11,685 nucleotides of DNA from an uncultured Fidelibacterota bacterium (GTDB taxonomy: Bacteria > Fidelibacterota > Fidelibacteria > Fidelibacterales > Fidelibacteraceae): NCBI GenBank assembly GCA_937862595.1, contig CALMFL010000039.1:1-11685 (forward strand). The letters are read 5' to 3'. The notes under the pieces were generated by a model. That model saw only the letters and a program-made list of their open reading frames with translations, did no database searches and was not told the DNA's origin. The position numbers were made by a program, and so were the translations under genes. Positions 6,298 to 11,685 of this stretch are shown here, piece by piece (the first letter of the stretch is position 1; each line of letters begins with the position of its first letter).

Positions 6298-7235
6298 AAG
6301 AACGGCTGCCCTACGCCCGAAGAGGATTTCACTATAACAACTATAAATATTACCTGGAAGACAGGTTTGGAGAGCGGGTTCAGCGTGTCTCGATCGAAGC
6401 CGGCTTTACCTGTCCCAACCGGGACGGCACGCGGGGAAAGGGAGGGTGCATCTATTGCAACTCGCAGTCGTTTTCGCCGCCCTACGCCGATAAGCTGCTG
6501 CCGATAGAAGCGCAGCTTGCCGAAGGCATTCGCTTTCTGCACGGTCGTTTCGGGGCAAACAAATTCATAGCCTATTTCCAGAATTACACAAACACCTACG
6601 CTCCGGTACGCAAACTGGAACTCATGTACCGGAAGGCCCTCGAACATCCACAAGTCGTCGGATTGGCCCTGTCGACCCGGCCCGATTGTGTTGAAAATGA
6701 TGTGCTGCAGCTGTTAAAAGACATTTCCGCCGATTATGACGTTAATCTGGAGCTGGGGATCGAATCGCTGAAAGAAGCCTCGCTCAAATGGATGAACCGG
6801 CAGCATACGGTGGAAACGACCCGGTCGGCGATCCGGAGGGCTGCGGAATTCGGACTTAATGTTACGGGACATCTGATCCTGGGTTTGCCGACCGAAACGC
6901 GCGAAGAGATGCTGGCGATGACGGAGGAATTAAATGAGTTGCCGCTGAAATTCCTGAAATTGCATCATCTTCAGGTCATCAGCAAAACACGCCTTGCGGC
7001 ATTATATCACCTCAAGCCCTTTCCGCTGTTCGAATACAGAGACTATGTTGAATTCACGGGAGAGTATATCACCTGCCTGCGTCCGGACATTATTTTACAG
7101 CGTGTGATCACCAGCTCGCCGGAAGACTGCCTGATCGCTCCCGTATGGGAGCCGACGACGACGGCGTTTATCATGGACCTTCAGAAATATATGCGCGATC
7201 ACAACATGTACCAGGGTGACCGGTACCTTCATTAA
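6294..7235 (+). CDS. TIGR01212 family radical SAM protein (YhcC-like)
   Basis: A 313-residue radical S-adenosylmethionine protein of the YhcC/TIGR01212 family. The [4Fe-4S] cysteines are in CPNRDGTRGKGGCIYC (Cys40, Cys52, Cys55), a spaced arrangement typical of this family rather than the classical CX3CX2C. Further motifs fit the partial TIM barrel: YFQNYTNTYAP (94-104), STRPDC (127-132), LELGIES (152-158) and HLILGLP (193-199). The length is normal for the family. The reaction is unknown; E. coli YhcC is likewise uncharacterised, though the family resembles elongator-type and coproporphyrinogen-type radical SAM enzymes. The cluster implies a need for reduced conditions. It is the last gene of the operon, coupled to the regulator by a 4-base ATGA overlap. 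The gene ends 4 bp from a convergent gene and no terminator is visible. Confidence 0.93.
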   Translation: MKERLPYARRGFHYNNYKYYLEDRFGERVQRVSIEAGFTCPNRDGTRGKGGCIYCNSQSFSPPYADKLLPIEAQLAEGIRFLHGRFGANKFIAYFQNYTNTYAPVRKLELMYRKALEHPQVVGLALSTRPDCVENDVLQLLKDISADYDVNLELGIESLKEASLKWMNRQHTVETTRSAIRRAAEFGLNVTGHLILGLPTETREEMLAMTEELNELPLKFLKLHHLQVISKTRLAALYHLKPFPLFEYRDYVEFTGEYITCLRPDIILQRVITSSPEDCLIAPVWEPTTTAFIMDLQKYMRDHNMYQGDRYLH

Positions 7236-7239
7236 GCGA

Positions 7240-8955
7240 TCACTTCAGTAAGAGGCATTTTTTTACGACGTGGTATTTTTCCGTCGTACTGAGCGCCTCA
7301 AATCCTAAAAAATACACACCGGAAGGATAAGCATCTCCATTCCAGCGTATTCTGTGCATGCCTTTTGAATACGGACGTGAAGGGATCCGGTGCACCGCTT
7401 TGCCTTCCACATTATAAACGGTGACCGTAACGTTCATGTCATCGGGAAGGGAAAGCGCCGCGGTGAGCAGCGGATTGAAAGGATTCGGGTAGACAGTGAG
7501 GGAAAAAGCGTCCGGAACAGTTCCGGCTGCGGCCGTTTCGGGAATATCTTCCACGCTTATCGAAGCATCGATGAAACTGTGCGCGGGCACGTCCACATAG
7601 GCGTACACCGTGTGGGGAGAATTCAGGGTGTCCACTTGCATAAGGTAGGCATTATTCAGGGAGCTGAGCCTTTTCCCTTCTTCAAGCGTGAAGGTGATCA
7701 GACATTTTTGAAAGCCGATGCCGGTGTTGTTCGTAATCCGCACCATGGACCCTGCGGCATTCACCGTTTTAATGATCGCCTCGCCGTACATGCCGGCTTG
7801 TACCGCCTGCATGCTCACGATCGCATTGTTCTGCACCCTGACGACCCGGTACCAGCGATTTCCATCGCAGGTCGATCCGGTGCTGATATCATAGGGAAAC
7901 GCCGTCATATCGCCCGTATTCCTGTGAATATGGCCCCAGAACGCCGCATCGACGCCCAACGACGAAAGGTTCAGATCCCCGTCAAAATCATTATGGTAAA
8001 ACAATATGTTCAGCGCGGCACCGGCATTTTCGGCAAGATCGCCGGCGAGCCATTGCAGCTGGCCCGATGTAAAGCTGGTACTGCCGTATAAATTGTCGCG
8101 CCAGCCGTCATAGCTTCCGTACAGGGTATAGGCTTCCATGCCGGCAAAATGGATATCGCCGTAATTAAACGAATAATCCTGGGTGATCAGCGCACCCGGG
8201 GAGGTATTGTCAAGGTACTTCCATCCGAAATATTTCCACCAGGTCGTCCGTGCGGTTCCGGTGGGCGCCGGCGTCGCATCCCATCCGCCGAGGTCATGAT
8301 TGCCTCCGACCAGAAAGAGGGGGACGTCCAATTCATGCAATATTTTTTTTGCCCTGGAAATAGCCGGAATTCCCAAGGCCTCGAGTTCGCCGTCGTTGAT
8401 CAGATCGCCGGTATGAAGGACGAATTCCGGATGGATCGTGTTGATGTCGTCGATGACCGCGCGGAAATCTTCCAGTTCCGTCGAGTCGGTCTCAACCCCG
8501 CTGTCCCCCCAAAAATAATGCGAGGGCAGATGCGTGTCCGTGATATGGATGAAGGTGAAGTCATTCTTATATTCGGGAATAATATACACGGCATGTTCCG
8601 AAACATCCTCATCGATCTCTCCGGAACAGGAGATCTCGAGATCATAGAGACCGTATAACATGGACGCCGGCAGAACGGCACGCACTCTTCGAAGGCCGTT
8701 CACTGCATCGTCCGGCACCTCGAAAAATTCCAGACCGGTCCGGTGACCCCGGAATATCAGAGAGACCGATGCGACGGTTTCCGCGGGCGAGAGCGAAATA
8801 TCCACCGGGATGGTATCGCCGGGCAGGGCGAGAAGCGGAACATTGATAATGGGATATTGAATGATCGTGAGCGTGTCGTGCTCCGCCGGAGTGTTCCCGG
8901 CCTGAACGAGAGAGAGGGTGAAAAGAAGAAGGATCAATAAATGCCGCAGTTTCAT
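7240..8955 (-). CDS. Secreted calcineurin-like phosphoesterase with C-terminal sorting domain
   Basis: A 571-residue exported metallophosphoesterase. A Sec signal peptide (MKLRH plus a hydrophobic run, cleavage near VQA-G at 19-20) is followed by a beta-rich N-terminal domain (about 30-128). The calcineurin-like catalytic domain (about 132-350) carries all the metal-binding motifs in order: HITDTHLP (Asp140, His142), HTGDLINDG (Asp184), GGNHDLGG (Asn219, His220), FYHNDFDG (His321) and WGHIHRN (His342, His344). A linker and beta domain follow (about 375-475). The C-terminal sorting-type domain has YPNPFNP at 489-495, YNVEGK, SGVYFLG and a terminal LLLK. It probably hydrolyses a phosphate ester outside the cell or on its surface; the substrate is not evident. 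AAAGGA (8961-8966 on the plus strand) lies 5 nt before the ATG. It appears to be transcribed alone and runs tail to tail with the radical SAM gene. Confidence 0.93.
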   Translation of the reverse strand: MKLRHLLILLLFTLSLVQAGNTPAEHDTLTIIQYPIINVPLLALPGDTIPVDISLSPAETVASVSLIFRGHRTGLEFFEVPDDAVNGLRRVRAVLPASMLYGLYDLEISCSGEIDEDVSEHAVYIIPEYKNDFTFIHITDTHLPSHYFWGDSGVETDSTELEDFRAVIDDINTIHPEFVLHTGDLINDGELEALGIPAISRAKKILHELDVPLFLVGGNHDLGGWDATPAPTGTARTTWWKYFGWKYLDNTSPGALITQDYSFNYGDIHFAGMEAYTLYGSYDGWRDNLYGSTSFTSGQLQWLAGDLAENAGAALNILFYHNDFDGDLNLSSLGVDAAFWGHIHRNTGDMTAFPYDISTGSTCDGNRWYRVVRVQNNAIVSMQAVQAGMYGEAIIKTVNAAGSMVRITNNTGIGFQKCLITFTLEEGKRLSSLNNAYLMQVDTLNSPHTVYAYVDVPAHSFIDASISVEDIPETAAAGTVPDAFSLTVYPNPFNPLLTAALSLPDDMNVTVTVYNVEGKAVHRIPSRPYSKGMHRIRWNGDAYPSGVYFLGFEALSTTEKYHVVKKCLLLK

Positions 8956-8980
8956 GAGGGTCCTTTAAAAAATGAACGAT

Positions 8981-9008
8981 ATTATATGGAAATTTACGCT
9001 AATGGCAA
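8981..9008 (-). promoter_or_regulatory. Sigma70-type promoter of the phosphoesterase gene
   Basis: On the minus strand, TTGCCA (9008-9003, 5 of 6 consensus bases) and a perfect TATAAT (8986-8981) are 16 bp apart. The predicted start is near 8974, giving a leader of about 19 nt that contains the AAAGGA ribosome site. This is the best consensus promoter in the window. It follows the terminator of the upstream gene, as expected for an independent unit. Confidence 0.7.
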
Positions 9009-9042
9009 AGCCGAATCTGACAGGGTCCCCTGAAAATAAGAA

Positions 9043-9061
9043 CGCCCCTGTGAGAGGGGCG
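9043..9061 (-). terminator. Terminator downstream of pyruvate:ferredoxin oxidoreductase
   Basis: A perfect 7-bp GC stem (cgcccct at 9043-9049 with aggggcg at 9055-9061) has a 5-nt loop, 24 bp after the stop codon of the oxidoreductase. On the minus strand it is followed by TTCTTATTTTC, a broken T tract. On the plus strand it is followed by CTCTTTTCT, so it may work in both directions. Confidence 0.8.
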
Positions 9062-9085
9062 CTCTTTTCTCATTGTAACAAAGTG

Positions 9086-11685
9086 CTATTCAGCCATTTT
9101 CTGATAGGTTTCCCAGCGTTTTTTCGCGTACTTGACAAATTCGTCTCTGAACGCTTCAACCTTTTCGGGGAAAGACGTTTCAAGCGAGCTGTAGCGCGTT
9201 TCGCCTTTCAGGAAGTCGACCACTTCAAAATTGGGTTCTTTTGAATCTAACGTAAAGGGGTTCTTTCCTTCAAGCTCCAGCAGAGGATTATAGCGGTACA
9301 GCAGCCAGTAACCGGTTTCAACCGCTTTCTTTTCTTCTTTCTGGCTGTAGCTCATATTGATGCCATGGTTGATGCAGGGGGAGTAGGCGATCACGAGCGA
9401 AGGACCGTCATAGGCTTCGGCTTCTTCAAGCGCTTTCACGAGCTGGTTCTTGTTGGCGCCCATCGCGACGCAGGCGACATAAACGTAGCCATAGGTCATC
9501 ATCATGCGGCCGAGATCTTTCTTTGCGGTCTTTTTGCCGGATTCCGCAAAACGTGCCACGGCTCCCAGTGGCGAGGCTTTGGAGGCCTGACCGCCGGTAT
9601 TCGAGTACACTTCGGTATCCAGGACCAGAATATTGATATTCTTGCCGGAGGCAAGGGTATGATCAAGTCCGCCGAAACCGATATCGTAGGCCCAGCCGTC
9701 TCCGCCGAAAGCCCAGACCGATTTGTCGATGAAGTTTGTTTTTAACTCCAGCGCTTTGCCGATCAGCGGATCTTTCTTATTCTCCTTTTCAAGAAGCATT
9801 CCGATCTTTGAAGCATTTGCCTTGGCTTCATCTGAAACCGATTTCCAGTTTTCAAGCGACCATGTCAGGGCTTCTTTGAGCTCGGGTTTAACGGAGGTTT
9901 TTACGAGTTTTTCAACTACCGAGCGTAACTGTTTCCGGTTTGCATCAATCGCAAGGCGCATGCCGAGGCCGTATTCGGCGTTATCCTCAAAGAGAGAATT
10001 CGCCCAGGTTGGGCCGAAGCCGTCCTTGTTCTTGCAATAGGGAACGGTGGGGAAGGTCCCGCCATAGATCGAGGAACAGCCGGTTGCGTTGGCGATGACC
10101 ATTCTGTCCCCGAAGAGCTGCGTCACGAGTTTGATGTAGGGCGTTTCGCCGCAACCCGCGCAGGCTCCCGAGAATTCGAACAGAGGTTGTTTGAACTGGG
10201 AACCCTTGACGCTGTAGAGACGGTTTGAACCGATATTGTCGGTGGGCAATTCATGGAAAAACGCTTCATTGGCATTTTCGCCCGCCTGACGTTCAGTCTC
10301 GATCGGGCTAAGTTCCAGAGCCTGGACAGGACATTCGTTGACGCAGACCGCACAGCCCTGGCAATCTTCGACATAGACCTGGATCTTGAATTTTTTATCC
10401 GCGTCTTTGCCTTTTACATCGAGGACCGTAAAGGTTTCAGGCGCGCCGTCAAGGTCCTTCGGATCGATCAGTTTTGCTCTGATCGCCGCATGAGGACAAA
10501 CAAAGGTACACTGGTTGCACTGGATGCATTTATCGGCGATCCAGTGAGGAACCGCCGGGGCGACGCCGCGTTTTTCAAGCTGGGCGGTCGCCGTCGGGAT
10601 ATAGCCGTCAAAGGGCATATCCGAAACGGAAATATCGTTGCCCTTTTCCCGCATAATGCGTTCGATGACATTTTTTGTAAAGGAATCGGCATCGTCGGGA
10701 ACCAGTTTCTTGGGCTCGGCGGCAACTTCGGGCAGCGTGGCGGGGACCTTGATCTCCTGGAGCGCAGCTTCGGTTGCATCCACGGCCTTCCAGTTCATTT
10801 CGACGACGTCTTTGCCTTTTCGGGTGTAGGTTTTTTCAATGGCTTTTTTAATGAGAGCGATCGCTTCTTTCTTTGGCAGAACGCCGGAGATAATGAAAAA
10901 AGCGGCCTGCATGACGGTATTGATGCGTCCGCCGAGTCCGACTTCTTCCGCGATCTTCAGGGCGTTGACGTTGTAAAATTTGATCTTCTTGTCAATGATC
11001 ACCTGCTGCATATCGCGGGTAAGGTGCGAGAACACTTCATCCGCTTCCCAGTTCGAATTCTGCAGAAAAACGCCGTTCTCTTTAATGCCTTCCAGGATAT
11101 CGTAGCGTCCGATGAAGGCCTGATTGTGATTCGCAATGAAATCGGCGTTCACGGTGAGGTATTCCGATTGAATGGGGGCGGTGCCGAAACGGAGGTGCGA
11201 ACGGGTGATGCCGCCGGATTTTTTCGAGTCGTATTCGAAATAACCCTGCGCGTACATTTCCGTATTGTCGCCGATGATCTTGATCGAGTTCTTGTTGGCC
11301 CCGACGGTGCCGTCGGATCCAAGACCCCAGAATTTAGCCGAGAAGGTTCCTTTCGGCTGAGAATGGATATTTTCAAGGATCTCGATCGAACGGTTGGAAA
11401 CGTCGTCATGGATGCCGACCGTAAATCCGTGGAAAGCTTTCTTGTCGAGGTGATCGTAGACCGCTTTAACCATGGAAGGCGTGAACTCTTTTGAGGAGAG
11501 ACCGTAACGGCCGCCGACGATCGTCATTTTTTTGTCTTTCAGGGCCGCAACGACATCCAGATATAAAGGTTCGCCGAGCGATCCGGGTTCTTTGGTCCGG
11601 TCAAGCACGGCGATCTTTTTCACGCTTGCGGGAAGGGCGGCAACGAGGGCTTCCGCCGAGAAAGGACGGTAAACGCGGACATTGA
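9086..11685 (-). CDS. nifJ: Pyruvate:ferredoxin (flavodoxin) oxidoreductase, N-terminus outside window
   Basis: The frame continues to the right edge, so the first roughly 300 residues are missing. The GTG at 11623 is an internal valine codon, used here as residue 1. The enzyme converts pyruvate and CoA to acetyl-CoA and CO2, reducing ferredoxin or flavodoxin in the cytoplasm. Visible parts: the end of domain II before GTG, then the gamma-like domain (about 1-280, with GGRYGLSSKEFTP and GSDGTVGANKNSIKIIG). Next is the two-cluster ferredoxin domain (CIQCNQCTFVCP at 366-377, CQGCAVCVNECP at 421-432), then the thiamine diphosphate domain (about 480-770, GDGWAYDIGFGGLDH at 641-655, NTGGQ at 675-679). 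The proximal cluster ligands are Cys488 and Cys491 in CAGC, Cys516 in ATGCSS and Cys750 in SPCINHG, matching the spacing in the Desulfovibrio africanus enzyme. Only 95 residues follow Cys750, so the oxygen-protecting C-terminal extension of that enzyme appears absent. Confidence 0.97.
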   Translation of the reverse strand, partial: NVRVYRPFSAEALVAALPASVKKIAVLDRTKEPGSLGEPLYLDVVAALKDKKMTIVGGRYGLSSKEFTPSMVKAVYDHLDKKAFHGFTVGIHDDVSNRSIEILENIHSQPKGTFSAKFWGLGSDGTVGANKNSIKIIGDNTEMYAQGYFEYDSKKSGGITRSHLRFGTAPIQSEYLTVNADFIANHNQAFIGRYDILEGIKENGVFLQNSNWEADEVFSHLTRDMQQVIIDKKIKFYNVNALKIAEEVGLGGRINTVMQAAFFIISGVLPKKEAIALIKKAIEKTYTRKGKDVVEMNWKAVDATEAALQEIKVPATLPEVAAEPKKLVPDDADSFTKNVIERIMREKGNDISVSDMPFDGYIPTATAQLEKRGVAPAVPHWIADKCIQCNQCTFVCPHAAIRAKLIDPKDLDGAPETFTVLDVKGKDADKKFKIQVYVEDCQGCAVCVNECPVQALELSPIETERQAGENANEAFFHELPTDNIGSNRLYSVKGSQFKQPLFEFSGACAGCGETPYIKLVTQLFGDRMVIANATGCSSIYGGTFPTVPYCKNKDGFGPTWANSLFEDNAEYGLGMRLAIDANRKQLRSVVEKLVKTSVKPELKEALTWSLENWKSVSDEAKANASKIGMLLEKENKKDPLIGKALELKTNFIDKSVWAFGGDGWAYDIGFGGLDHTLASGKNINILVLDTEVYSNTGGQASKASPLGAVARFAESGKKTAKKDLGRMMMTYGYVYVACVAMGANKNQLVKALEEAEAYDGPSLVIAYSPCINHGINMSYSQKEEKKAVETGYWLLYRYNPLLELEGKNPFTLDSKEPNFEVVDFLKGETRYSSLETSFPEKVEAFRDEFVKYAKKRWETYQKMAE

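Noticed and set aside
10253..11494. A 413-codon plus-strand frame opposite the pyruvate:ferredoxin oxidoreductase
   Set aside because: It has the same codon-aligned antisense origin. The frames opposite the lipoprotein (979-1551) and the phosphoesterase (7390-8091) have the same cause. None has a ribosome site or a credible product.
11621..11623. GTG as the start codon of the oxidoreductase
   Set aside because: The frame continues upstream to the window edge with a sequence expected inside the enzyme (VRVYRPFSAEAL), and the pyruvate-binding N-terminal domain would otherwise be missing.
1..11685. CRISPR arrays, insertion sequences, integrase sites, toxin-antitoxin or defence genes
   Set aside because: No regularly spaced repeats, no paired inverted repeats around a transposase and no matching protein motifs were seen on either strand.

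Overview
The window looks like an ordinary chromosomal segment from an anaerobic bacterium of the FCB superphylum (Neomarinimicrobiota, Calditrichota, KSB1 or Cloacimonadota type); the sequence alone does not settle the phylum. The clues are two exported proteins ending in a YPNPFNP-containing C-terminal sorting-type domain (type IX secretion-like), a long single-chain pyruvate:ferredoxin oxidoreductase, and genes typical of uncultured anaerobes (DUF4416, GerW/YtfJ, TIGR01212 radical SAM). I see no insertion sequences, integrases, phage genes, CRISPR arrays or toxin-antitoxin pairs. Codon use is consistent throughout, so this is not an obvious island.

Layout, left to right. (1) 1-957 (+) is the 3' end of a large secreted protein, closed by a strong terminator at 983-1006. 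(2) 3696-1066 (-) is a two-gene unit: a fungal-type homoaconitase-like hydratase followed after 9 bp by a lipoprotein of the YkuD_2 L,D-transpeptidase family. (3) 3865-3793 (-) is tRNA-Lys(UUU) with its own promoter and terminator. (4) 4054-7235 (+) is a tightly packed five-gene operon: DUF4416, DUF2953 (YtfI-like), GerW/YtfJ, a Crp/Fnr regulator and a TIGR01212/YhcC radical SAM protein. Three of its four junctions overlap and the fourth is 12 bp. (5) 8955-7240 (-) is a secreted calcineurin-like phosphoesterase with a sorting domain. It has a good sigma70-type promoter and meets the operon tail to tail with 4 bp between. (6) 11685-9086 (-) is pyruvate:ferredoxin oxidoreductase, missing its N-terminus at the window edge, with a terminator at 9043-9061.

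How the genes fit together: pyruvate:ferredoxin oxidoreductase and the aconitase-superfamily enzyme belong to central carbon or amino-acid metabolism under anoxic conditions. The L,D-transpeptidase-like lipoprotein and the two sorting-domain proteins act in the envelope or outside the cell. The five-gene operon is the least understood part: three of its products have no known biochemical function, yet they are translationally linked to a regulator and a radical SAM enzyme. No clearly new defence or mobile system is visible. The items most worth a second look are that operon, the homoaconitase-type enzyme, a probable leaderless start at 4054 and a marked excess of the tetranucleotide GATC.
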